A stretch of 46,557 nt of DNA from Entomortierella parvispora (GCA_963573315.1 CAUYJH010000080.1:1-46557), one strand, 5' to 3'; positions 1 through 6,900 are shown, numbered from the stretch's first letter. Notes: generated from the sequence alone by a model not told the origin. Made by a program: numbers and translations.

Positions 1-602
1 AAATCCCTTGCGCCCTACTTCCTAGGCCTTCGTTTGTGTACTTCAGTCACTAACGCCCCCTTGCATGTCTATCCTGTAGTCTCTTGTAGCACTGCAGCAC
101 AGCCCAGGCTAGCGCGCGTTCTTCAAACCGCGTGGTCAGTAACAAGCACAAGTGCTGAGCTCTCGTCTCGGGCCCAGAGAAGCATAAGCCAGGTCTCAAG
201 AGACCCAGTTCCTGAAAAATACCAGCTCCATCTGCCTCTCTGGTGACGCGCTTCGCTCTCCAAAAGAAAGCTCTGTCCTCTGCCGCCCGCTGTCCTTCAA
301 GAACGTCTCTTCCCTACAAAGAGACCGAGGGTAGCGCCTCTCAACTGGCTACCTTCAACTCCGCCAGAGGCCACCGGCCTTTCAACAACATCCGCTGCTT
401 TCAGAGGCTCGCTTTCAGAGACTCCACAGCAACCCCGGCTCTTTGGAGCATGCTCGGTCCTTGCACCCTTGCATCTTTGCACGCTTTCAGTGGTGACCGC
501 CCACCAAGAACGCCTCCCCTGCCTGCCAGCTTTTCTGCTGCGGCTGGCTTGCCACCAGTCAACACAAAAAGCAGTCCCGCTTCAAGTAAACAAGAACGCG
601 TC
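1..602. other. Unit left part, no gene called
   Basis: The + frame beginning with GTG at 243 is open to 1019 in most copies, but it has no ATG until 449 and is frameshifted in copies 3, 8 and 11. The - strand frames here are also open, as expected in sequence poor in stop words. Repeated TTTCAGAGGCTCGC and TTTCAGAGACTCC (near 401 and 413) look like a tiny tandem duplication. I see no RNA gene or regulatory site I can support. Confidence 0.4.
192..205. repeat. Short inverted repeat GGTCTC-AA-GAGACC
   Basis: Perfect 6-bp arms are separated by AA. They could form a very short hairpin but are too short to call a terminator or regulatory site. Present in every copy at unit position 192. Confidence 0.5.
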
Positions 603-630
603 GTCCATCCATCCGTCCATCCATCCATCG
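603..630. repeat. CCAT tetranucleotide microsatellite
   Basis: Six CCAT or CCGT units in a row with one interruption (CCATCCATCCGTCCATCCAT and on). The length is identical in every copy, although such tracts normally vary. This is further evidence of very recent homogenisation or of copying from one template. Confidence 0.9.
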
Positions 631-797
631 AAGGGAGTCAAAGTACGCGCCATCCGCCATCCAAAGCCCAAGAAGAGGACAGCTTTCTCCTCTCCCATCC
701 TAGCCATCTCATCGGTGCTACCTCCATCCATGGTACGGCTATTACTATTATTTCTTCGGGGCCAAGTGGATGCACAGGACCAAGCACTGGACACATG

Positions 798-827
798 GAC
801 CATATCCATATCCATATTCCATCCATA
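798..827. repeat. CATATC hexamer-like repeat
   Basis: CCATATCCATATCCATATTC followed by CATCCATACC forms a short degenerate hexamer repeat. In the + frame that also reads TGG at 719-721 it encodes a repeated Pro-Tyr. The same length is seen in each copy. Confidence 0.75.
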
Positions 828-848
828 CCGTCGGCTCCTGGACAAAGA

Positions 849-1122
849 CAAGGTAATGGCAGTGGCCTCAGCGCTTCAGGGCAGGGCGTCCTTTGGTGCC
901 TGTGTGAAGTTTCAATGATGAATAGTGGCGGTGGGCTGGCTGTCCTCAACCTTCTTCGGCTGGCACTGTTATGTAGTGATCTGGCCCCCTCCGTGGATAA
1001 AGTCGAAGGGAGTGAGTGAGGCTGGGGCCGACCTCTGAGAGACATCTGTACAAAGTGGGTTTACACGCGTCTTGGTAGCGTCCGCTGACCATTTACACAG
1101 TCTTTCCACTTCTTAGGAACCA
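849..1122 (+). repeat. Internal module A (first copy of a diverged duplication)
   Basis: The left end (849-918) and right end (1066-1122) of this stretch each recur in module B. The right ends are 57 bp in both modules and differ at four positions. The left ends share CAAGGTAATGGCAGTGG and then TTTCAATGA, with several mismatches between. The middle of A (about 920-1065) does not match B. The divergence shows that this duplication is far older than the amplification of the 3.67-kb unit. Confidence 0.85.
853..1116 (+). other. Intron-like segment A (predicted, 264 nt)
   Basis: The donor-like AAG/GTAATGG at 850-859 is followed by a CTGAC branch-point-like word at 1085-1089. A pyrimidine-rich stretch ends in CTTCTTAG/GAACC, with the AG at 1115-1116, 28 nt after the branch adenine. 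This matches the CTRAC-to-YAG architecture known from fungal and other compact eukaryotic introns. Against it, an earlier AG (ACACAG, 1099-1100) lies between branch and acceptor, and no transcript evidence is available. All copies keep the donor, branch and acceptor. Copies 8 and 11 carry indels only in the interior. Confidence 0.3.
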
Positions 1123-1259
1123 AGTCTTCCGCAAGGATCACATTCCATTCAGGTCGTCCACCCCTTTGAGCTCAAACAAGGTAATGGCAGTGGGCTAAGC
1201 GCTCCAAGACAAGGCGTCTATGGCGCTTGTGTGAATTTCAATGAAGACTTTAGGTGGCG

Positions 1260-1396
1260 AAGAGAGGACAAGAGGGAGAGGGAGAGGGGGGGGGTTAAGC
1301 ACCATCCTGACCCAGAAACACCTCCTCCGCGGCTGTCTCCATTATCGGAAGATGGTTGGGGCCCCACCTACAGGTGCATAATTGCAGAAGGGGGTG
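1260..1396 (+). repeat. Nested G-rich repeat, element 1
   Basis: It runs AAGAGAGGACAAGAGGGAG, a G9 run, CACCATCCTGACCCAG, CTCCTCCGCGGCT, GAAGATGGTTGGGGCCCCAC, CTACAGGTG and GCAGAAGGGGGTG. The same order recurs 163 bp later as element 2 with scattered substitutions. The polypurine stretch 1270-1294 is uninterrupted. Confidence 0.9.
1286..1294. repeat. Variable homopolymer G9
   Basis: Nine Gs in all copies except copy 3, which has ten (8621-8630). Confidence 0.9.
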
Positions 1397-1422
1397 TGGG
1401 CTGGGTGAGGGCGTTGGATGCA

Positions 1423-1564
1423 AAGAGAGGACAAGAGGGAGAGGGAGAGGGGGGGGGGGGGGTAAGCGCCATCCTGGCCCAGAAAACTCCTCCTCCGCGG
1501 CTACCTCCATTCACGGAAGATGGTTGGGGCCCCACCTACAGGTGGACAATAGCAGAAGGGGGTG
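1423..1564 (+). repeat. Nested G-rich repeat, element 2
   Basis: Second copy of the element at 1260-1396, with a longer G run (G14 against G9). Its uninterrupted polypurine stretch is 1433-1462. A weaker third echo follows at about 1605-1650 (AGATGGGGGGG, AGAAACACCTCTGCGGCT). Confidence 0.9.
1449..1462. repeat. Variable homopolymer G14
   Basis: Fourteen Gs in most copies and thirteen in copies 4 (12450-12462) and 5 (16114-16126). Runs of this length are hard to call with any sequencing chemistry, so the variation may be technical. Confidence 0.9.
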
Positions 1565-2045
1565 AGAGTGGAGGGATGGGCTTGGGTGCGGGTGCGGGGT
1601 GTGGGGGAGATGGGGGGGCCACTCTGAGAAACACCTCTGCGGCTGGTGGGAAGCCCCTGGCTAGGTTAATTGCAATAGAGGTGCAACCGCGTCTTGATAG
1701 CGTCCACTGACCATTTACATAGTCTTGCCACTTCTTAGGAACCAAACCCCGCACCGTGTCCTCACCCACCCCATCCTCGTGAACGAGAGGAGCATTGTCA
1801 ACGCAGGCCGACTAGAGTCTCTCTCTGATCATTACAGTCCTCTGAAGCCCTTTTCCGAGATCCAAACTCTACCCTATACCTTCCATATCATAGGCGAAGA
1901 AGAGTGCGCATCAAGCCAGATGTCGTGTGAGGATCGATCGACTCTAGGAGTCCTTCATCATGTCCTCCTCTGCATACTGGTGTGTACTTTTAGCTATTTT
2001 GATAGGCTGGATTTGTGTATGAGGGGTGATCTCGGCCTTTGGTGA

Positions 2046-2473
2046 GGTACTTTGTCAAGAGTTCTCTATTTTTTTGTCGTTGACTGTTGCTCACTTCTCC
2101 TCTCCATCGCTTGGCGGGGAACGGTCACTTCCAACGTGATGCGGTGCCGCTCTTCTCTTCGAGATCGAACCCATGGCCCCTGGGACCGTATTGTCCTTGT
2201 ACCTTTGAATGGATGCCATCTTTCTGTTCTCTTCGTGATTTTAATACAGAGACCCATCATCGATCTTGTTCCTTTGAGTGACCACAGACTAAGAAGTAAA
2301 CGCGCGATCACTGTACAATAAATAAAAAAAGAAATGTCAACTCTTTTCAATATTCCTGATGAGAGGAACCGAGCAGTGTTCGTCAACAATGACAACATGA
2401 ATCTCTTGAAGTAATAGTTGATCAAGAAAACAAAGGTCATCAGGTCCCCACCAAATTGAATGAAACGTTCACT
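2046..2473. other. Intervening region, no gene called
   Basis: Apart from the AATAAA pair I see only frames without convincing starts. The + frame at 2052-2321 would need a TTG start. The - strand has an ATG frame at 2440-2066 (124 codons) with a hydrophobic, Phe/Leu-rich N-terminus, but it is broken by indels in copies 2 and 12. CTTGTACCTTTGAATG (near 2197) and CTTGTTCCTTTGAGTG (near 2265) are similar and may be a short old duplication. Confidence 0.4.
2317..2326 (+). promoter_or_regulatory. Overlapping AATAAA polyadenylation-like signals
   Basis: Two AATAAA hexamers overlap at 2317-2322 and 2321-2326, followed by an A-rich stretch to 2335. They lie about 270 bp downstream of the long open frame ending at 2045 and before a region of different character. 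They are a plausible 3' end for a + strand transcript. Unchanged in all 13 copies, including the partial one. Confidence 0.35.
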
Positions 2474-2529
2474 AGGTTGAGAAGTAGGCTGAGAAGTAGA
2501 TATATAGGTTGAGAAGAAGGTTGAGAAGT
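2474..2529. repeat. 12-bp minisatellite, AGGTTGAGAAGT
   Basis: Four 12-bp units lie at 2474-2485, 2486-2497, 2506-2517 and 2518-2529, with one-base variants, an AGATATAT spacer between the second and third, and a partial fifth unit (AGGTTG) at 2535-2540. The unit number is constant across all copies. Confidence 0.9.
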
Positions 2530-2578
2530 ACAGTAGGTTGGAAAATACTAGGCGAGTGCGGTATGGCTTTGACGCGAG

Positions 2579-3022
2579 ATGGGGGTGCCGGCTACATGGC
2601 TGCTTGGTGACGGGGAGGATGTGTTGGTTGCAGTCGCCCCAAGACTTGTCGACTTTTGTCCTCGGGGGGAGCGCCAGAGATCCAGGAGAGAGTACCGATC
2701 ACCATCGCTGATCTTTGGGTGCAGCAGAGACTCGAGTGCTCTGAGTGCAATGGAGAGGACAGGATCTTTTGTCGCCACCGTCCTGGATGCCATCCTAGAT
2801 CCTAGATCAACAGATCCACGCAGGGAAGAAGGGAGATGCCCGCCTCCTTTTGTGCTCCTGACCACTCTCCAGAACATATCAAGACCGAGCACGTCTGCTT
2901 CTTTTTCTTTTCCCGAGAAGGATCGGTCATTAAAAAGAGAGATGGACCCTCCACCGCAACCTTTATGGATCCAGGGTCCAGGATCCGATGATCGGATCCA
3001 ACACGACAGATATCTTCACTGA
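2579..3022 (+). CDS. Unrecognised 147-codon ATG open frame (doubtful gene)
   Basis: This is the longest + strand frame in the unit that starts with ATG and needs no splicing. It is intact and unchanged in all twelve copies that contain it (2579, 6249, 9915, 13579, 17243, 20909, 24575, 28239, 31905, 35571, 39238, 42908). The protein begins MGVPATWLLGDGEDVLVAVA and becomes Arg-, Pro- and Ser-rich (DPRSTDPRREEGRCPPPF). I recognise no domain, signal peptide or membrane segment. The opposite strand is also open over 2548-2892, and the region is full of GATC words, so a long frame may be a by-product of composition. The ATG lacks a strong start context (GCGAGATGG). It ends just before the C run. 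I treat it as a candidate only. Confidence 0.15.
   Translation: MGVPATWLLGDGEDVLVAVAPRLVDFCPRGERQRSRREYRSPSLIFGCSRDSSALSAMERTGSFVATVLDAILDPRSTDPRREEGRCPPPFVLLTTLQNISRPSTSASFSFPEKDRSLKREMDPPPQPLWIQGPGSDDRIQHDRYLH
2967..2999. repeat. GGATCC cluster with 9-bp perfect palindrome
   Basis: GGATCC occurs at 2967, 2981 and 2994. The last two are the outer ends of a perfect inverted repeat, GGATCCGAT-G-ATCGGATCC (arms 2981-2989 and 2991-2999, one-base centre). The 200 bp upstream is also rich in GATC (CCTAGATCCTAGATC near 2794-2808). It could be a dimeric protein-binding site. There is nothing to say which. Confidence 0.6.
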
Positions 3023-3085
3023 GGAGACGTCTTCCTCCTTCCAGTTTTCAGGATCTGACAGGTAGACGGAGGCATGAGAACAAAA

Positions 3086-3096
3086 CCCCCCCCCCC
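3086..3096. repeat. Variable homopolymer C11
   Basis: Eleven Cs in copies 1, 2, 6, 8, 9, 10, 11 and 12; ten in copies 3, 4, 5 and 7. Confidence 0.9.
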
Positions 3097-3220
3097 GAGC
3101 TATGGTGGGATGCAGCCAGTGCCATCTGATTCTCCATTCTCCACGGTGCCTCCTCCCTCTCCGAGAACTTCAAAGACAATGTTGGTACGCGTGCCACTTG
3201 TAGGAATGAACCTCTCTTGC

Positions 3221-3239
3221 GGACCCTAGGACAAGGTCC
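3221..3239. repeat. Weak inverted repeat GGACC...GGTCC
   Basis: GGACC at 3221-3225 and GGTCC at 3235-3239 could pair across a 9-base loop. The arms are short, and no T run follows to suggest a terminator. Confidence 0.35.
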
Positions 3240-3318
3240 ACCTTCGTAATTGCGTTCAAGCCACCGGACCGAGTGTGCATGGAAAAGAAGGGAAAAGGGC
3301 TATCTGGCCATGTAGCTG

Positions 3319-3383
3319 GACCGTTGTTTACACGGTGTTCGACCGTTTACACAGGGTTAGACCGTTCAGACCGTTTACACGGG
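3319..3383 (+). promoter_or_regulatory. Cluster of four GACCGTT motifs (GACCGTTTACAC)
   Basis: GACCGTT occurs at 3319, 3341, 3360 and 3369. Three are followed by TTTACAC or TGTTTACAC. The related GACCATTTACAC/T occurs at the right ends of modules A (1088) and B (1710), and GGGTTTACACG at about 1057. A spaced cluster just upstream of a pyrimidine tract looks like a bank of binding sites for a transcription factor. TGTTTAC resembles the forkhead core, but four bases beyond this core are also repeated, so the factor is unknown. Confidence 0.35.
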
Positions 3384-3424
3384 ACCAGACCTCTCCGCTG
3401 CAGATACAAAAATGCGCGCGCTGA

Positions 3425-3480
3425 TTTTTTGTTTTCTTTTTTTTCTCTCTCACCACCTCCCCTCCTCCCCACACCCACCC
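3425..3480 (+). promoter_or_regulatory. Polypyrimidine tract (T-rich then C-rich)
   Basis: About 56 nt with very few purines: T6, TTTTC, T8, CTCTCTC, then CACCACCTCCCCTCCTCCCC. Such CT tracts sit just upstream of transcription starts in many filamentous-fungal promoters, and before acceptors in cis- or trans-splicing. Downstream, CACTGAC (branch-like, 3489-3495) is followed by the first AG at 3520-3521 in ATTTCAG. An acceptor reading is therefore as good as a promoter reading. Confidence 0.35.
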
Positions 3481-3523
3481 TACATTCCCACTGACATTTC
3501 ACATGCACATTTCCATTTCAGTC

Positions 3524-3640
3524 ATGATCCATCTCTGCCATGGCTCCAAGGGTTGTCCAACCAAGCCCAGCACTCGCGTGCAACTCAGACACAAGAGCAC
3601 GGCTCGTGTTTTTTTTAAGGTATGCTCTGAGCTGAACTAA
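3524..3640 (+). other. Small leader frames after the pyrimidine tract
   Basis: ATG at 3524 opens a 38-codon frame ending in TAA at 3638-3640. ATG at 3540, in a good context (CTGCCATGGCT), opens an overlapping 31-codon frame ending at 3633-3635. An ATG at 3412 opens a 68-codon frame with a hydrophobic start (MRALIFCFLFFL), but that start is simply the T-rich tract translated. None is recognisable. If a transcript starts in this region, these would be its first possible frames. Confidence 0.12.
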
Positions 3641-3745
3641 AATATATGAAATCCAGCCAAACAAAAAAATCCCTTGCGCCCTACTTCCTAGGCCTTCGTT
3701 TGTGTACTTCAGTCACTAACGCCCCCTTGCATGTCTATCCTGTAG
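3620..3745 (+). other. Intron-like segment C across the copy junction (predicted, 126 nt)
   Basis: The donor-like AAG/GTATGC is at 3617-3625. A strong branch-like CACTAAC ends at 3720, followed by the pyrimidine-rich CCCCCTTGCATGTCTATCC and TGTAG, the first AG after the branch, at 3744-3745. Branch-to-acceptor distance is 26 nt. Length and signals fit a small fungal-type intron better than any other segment here. It spans the arbitrary boundary of copies 1 and 2 and recurs at every later junction. Other acceptors follow closely (TTGTAG at 3755, CTGCAG at 3763). Confidence 0.35.
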
Positions 3746-3912
3746 TCTCTTGTAGCACTGCAGCACAGCCCAGGCTAGCGCGCGTTCTTCAAACCGCGTG
3801 GTCAGTAACAAGCACAAGTGCTGAGCTCTCGTCTCGGGCCCAGAGAAGCATAAGCCAGGTCTCAAGAGACCCAGTTCCTGAAAAATACCAGCTCCATCTG
3901 CCTCTCTGGTGA
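3646..3912 (+). other. Unrecognised 88-codon ATG frame across the copy junction
   Basis: It starts ATGAAATCCAGCC, just after TAAAATAT, and encodes a basic N-terminus (MKSSQTKKSLAPYF) and a Ser/Thr-rich remainder. It is intact at eleven junctions (3646, 7316, 10981, 14645, 18309, 21976, 25641, 29306, 32972, 36638, 43976) and frameshifted in copy 12 by the extra G near 40437. It overlaps the intron-like segment, so both cannot be right for one transcript. No family recognised. Confidence 0.1.
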
Positions 3913-6900
3913 CGCGCTTCGCTCTCCAAAAGAAAGCTCTGTCCTCTGCCGCCCGCTGTCCTTCAAGAACGTCTCTTCCCTACAAAGAGACCGAGGGTAG
4001 CGCCTCTCAACTGGCTACCTTCAACTCCGCCAGAGGCCACCGGCCTTTCAACAACATCCGCTGCTTTCAGAGGCTCGCTTTCAGAGACTCCACAGCAACC
4101 CCGGCTCTTTGGAGCATGCTCGGTCCTTGCACCCTTGCATCTTTGCACGCTTTCAGTGGTGACCGCCCACCAAGAACGCCTCCCCTGCCTGCCAGCTTTT
4201 CTGCTGCGGCTGGCTTGCCACCAGTCAACACAAAAAGCAGTCCCGCTTCAAGTAAACAAGAACGCGTCGTCCATCCATCCGTCCATCCATCCATCGAAGG
4301 GAGTCAAAGTACGCGCCATCCGCCATCCAAAGCCCAAGAAGAGGACAGCTTTCTCCTCTCCCATCCTAGCCATCTCATCGGTGCTACCTCCATCCATGGT
4401 ACGGCTATTACTATTATTTCTTCGGGGCCAAGTGGATGCACAGGACCAAGCACTGGACACATGGACCATATCCATATCCATATTCCATCCATACCGTCGG
4501 CTCCTGGACAAAGACAAGGTAATGGCAGTGGCCTCAGCGCTTCAGGGCAGGGCGTCCTTTGGTGCCTGTGTGAAGTTTCAATGATGAATAGTGGCGGTGG
4601 GCTGGCTGTCCTCAACCTTCTTCGGCTGGCACTGTTATGTAGTGATCTGGCCCCCTCCGTGGATAAAGTCGAAGGGAGTGAGTGAGGCTGGGGCCGACCT
4701 CTGAGAGACATCTGTACAAAGTGGGTTTACACGCGTCTTGGTAGCGTCCGCTGACCATTTACACAGTCTTTCCACTTCTTAGGAACCAAGTCTTCCGCAA
4801 GGATCACATTCCATTCAGGTCGTCCACCCCTTTGAGCTCAAACAAGGTAATGGCAGTGGGCTAAGCGCTCCAAGACAAGGCGTCTATGGCGCTTGTGTGA
4901 ATTTCAATGAAGACTTTAGGTGGCGAAGAGAGGACAAGAGGGAGAGGGAGAGGGGGGGGGTTAAGCACCATCCTGACCCAGAAACACCTCCTCCGCGGCT
5001 GTCTCCATTATCGGAAGATGGTTGGGGCCCCACCTACAGGTGCATAATTGCAGAAGGGGGTGTGGGCTGGGTGAGGGCGTTGGATGCAAAGAGAGGACAA
5101 GAGGGAGAGGGAGAGGGGGGGGGGGGGGTAAGCGCCATCCTGGCCCAGAAAACTCCTCCTCCGCGGCTACCTCCATTCACGGAAGATGGTTGGGGCCCCA
5201 CCTACAGGTGGACAATAGCAGAAGGGGGTGAGAGTGGAGGGATGGGCTTGGGTGCGGGTGCGGGGTGTGGGGGAGATGGGGGGGCCACTCTGAGAAACAC
5301 CTCTGCGGCTGGTGGGAAGCCCCTGGCTAGGTTAATTGCAATAGAGGTGCAACCGCGTCTTGATAGCGTCCACTGACCATTTACATAGTCTTGCCACTTC
5401 TTAGGAACCAAACCCCGCACCGTGTCCTCACCCACCCCATCCTCGTGAACGAGAGGAGCATTGTCAACGCAGGCCGACTAGAGTCTCTCTCTGATCATTA
5501 CAGTCCTCTGAAGCCCTTTTCCGAGATCCAAACTCTACCCTATACCTTCCATATCATAGGCGAAGAAGAGTGCGCATCAAGCCAGATGTCGTGTGAGGAT
5601 CGATCGACTCTAGGAGTCCTTCATCATGTCCTCCTCTGCATACTGGTGTGTACTTTTAGCTATTTTGATAGGCTGGATTTGTGTATGAGGGGTGATCTCG
5701 GCCTTTGGTGAGGTACTTTGTCAAGAGTTCTCTATTTTTTTGTCGTTGACTGTTGCTCACTTCTCCTCTCCATCGCTTGGCGGGGAACGGTCACTTCCAA
5801 CGTGATGCGGTGCCGCTCTTCTCTTCGAGATCGAACCCATGGCCCCTGGGACCGTATTGTCCTTGTACCTTTGAATGGATGCCATCTTTCTGTTCTCTTC
5901 GTGATTTTAATACAGAGAGAGACCCATCATCGATCTTGTTCCTTTGAGTGACCACAGACTAAGAAGTAAACGCGCGATCACTGTACAATAAATAAAAAAA
6001 GAAATGTCAACTCTTTTCAATATTCCTGATGAGAGGAACCGAGCAGTGTTCGTCAACAATGACAACATGAATCTCTTGAAGTAATAGTTGATCAAGAAAA
6101 CAAAGGTCATCAGGTCCCCACCAAATTGAATGAAACGTTCACTAGGTTGAGAAGTAGGCTGAGAAGTAGATATATAGGTTGAGAAGAAGGTTGAGAAGTA
6201 CAGTAGGTTGGAAAATACTAGGCGAGTGCGGTATGGCTTTGACGCGAGATGGGGGTGCCGGCTACATGGCTGCTTGGTGACGGGGAGGATGTGTTGGTTG
6301 CAGTCGCCCCAAGACTTGTCGACTTTTGTCCTCGGGGGGAGCGCCAGAGATCCAGGAGAGAGTACCGATCACCATCGCTGATCTTTGGGTGCAGCAGAGA
6401 CTCGAGTGCTCTGAGTGCAATGGAGAGGACAGGATCTTTTGTCGCCACCGTCCTGGATGCCATCCTAGATCCTAGATCAACAGATCCACGCAGGGAAGAA
6501 GGGAGATGCCCGCCTCCTTTTGTGCTCCTGACCACTCTCCAGAACATATCAAGACCGAGCACGTCTGCTTCTTTTTCTTTTCCCGAGAAGGATCGGTCAT
6601 TAAAAAGAGAGATGGACCCTCCACCGCAACCTTTATGGATCCAGGGTCCAGGATCCGATGATCGGATCCAACACGACAGATATCTTCACTGAGGAGACGT
6701 CTTCCTCCTTCCAGTTTTCAGGATCTGACAGGTAGACGGAGGCATGAGAACAAAACCCCCCCCCCCGAGCTATGGTGGGATGCAGCCAGTGCCATCTGAT
6801 TCTCCATTCTCCACGGTGCCTCCTCCCTCTCCGAGAACTTCAAAGACAATGTTGGTACGCGTGCCACTTGTAGGAATGAACCTCTCTTGCGGACCCTAGG

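Larger units (their letters stand above)
1181..1738 (+). other. Intron-like segment B (predicted, 558 nt)
   Basis: It has the same donor AAG/GTAATGG, the same CTGAC (1707-1711) and the same CTTCTTAG/GAACC acceptor as segment A, again 28 nt after the branch adenine. The resemblance follows from the module duplication, so it is not independent evidence. It is long for a fungal intron because it contains the nested G-rich repeats. Most of the indel sites found in the array (8 of 16) lie within this segment. Confidence 0.22.
1177..1744 (+). repeat. Internal module B (second, expanded copy)
   Basis: It begins with the same CAAGGTAATGGCAGTGG as module A and ends with the same CTTCTTAGGAACCA. It is about 290 bp longer because it contains the nested G-rich duplication at 1260-1564. 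It lies 55 bp downstream of the end of module A. Confidence 0.85.
770..2045 (+). other. Hypothetical spliced reading frame (two alternative forms)
   Basis: This is a prediction, not a recognised gene. From ATG at 770 the frame runs to the donor at 852/853 with 27 codons plus two bases. Joining 770-852 to 1739-2045 keeps the frame open to TGA at 2043-2045 and gives 129 residues. Including 1117-1180 as a middle exon gives 78 residues, ending at TGA 1826-1828. Upstream of 770 the same frame is open back to a TAG at 701-703 and is Tyr-rich (WYGYYYYFF at 719-745). The C-terminal part (1739-2045) includes a hydrophobic stretch near LLCILVCTF at about 1966-1992. No domain is recognised. No indel found in any copy falls inside the three proposed exons. 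It could equally be chance open frame in non-coding RNA. Confidence 0.15.
3023..3318. other. Region between the 147-codon frame and the GACCGTT cluster, no gene called
   Basis: It contains the variable C run (3086-3096) and the weak inverted repeat at 3221-3239. A - strand frame (start near 3200) is open only in copies with C10, because the run length sets its frame. This shows it is not a maintained coding sequence. Confidence 0.4.
1..3666 (+). repeat. Array unit, copy 1 (3,666 bp, consensus)
   Basis: This is the reference copy for all unit positions given here. It carries the majority state at every variable site: G9 at 1286-1294, G14 at 1449-1462, G7 at 1612-1618 and C11 at 3086-3096. Copies 9 and 10 have the same length and the same states. 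The left boundary is an artefact of the window start. Confidence 0.98.

Noticed and set aside
243-1019. 258-codon + frame as a protein-coding gene
   Set aside because: It needs a GTG start, has no ATG until position 449, is low in complexity (CCAT-derived His/Pro/Ser), and is frameshifted in copies 3, 8 and 11.
638-1045. 135-codon - strand ATG frame
   Set aside because: It is open in most copies but lies opposite the CCAT and CATATC repeats (IWIWIW, MDGWMDGW-type products in neighbouring frames), shows no recognisable domain and is altered in copies 8 and 11.
1231-1710. 159-codon + frame over the G-rich repeats
   Set aside because: It needs a GTG start, reads through homopolymer G runs as poly-Gly, and changes frame wherever the runs change length.
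2150-2185. tRNA-like B box on the - strand (GGTTCGATCTC)
   Set aside because: The word resembles an internal Pol III promoter box, but the flanking bases do not form a TPsiC stem, and no matching A box, anticodon arm or acceptor stem can be found.
2356-2385. Hammerhead-ribozyme-like CTGATGAG
   Set aside because: The conserved core start is present, but no GAAA follows after a stem and there is no plausible cleavage triplet arrangement.
2066-2440. 124-codon - strand ATG frame with hydrophobic start
   Set aside because: It is truncated by indels in copies 2 and 12, and the hydrophobic N-terminus derives from an A/T-rich stretch. I know no family for it.
3350-3362. Telomere repeat (GGGTTA)
   Set aside because: A single GGGTTAG occurs once per unit between GACCGTT motifs. 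There is no tandem run of TTAGGG anywhere in the window.
3655-3670. Retroposed poly(A) tail (A7 at the copy junction)
   Set aside because: A run of seven As is too short, there is no target-site duplication, and the junction position is arbitrary.
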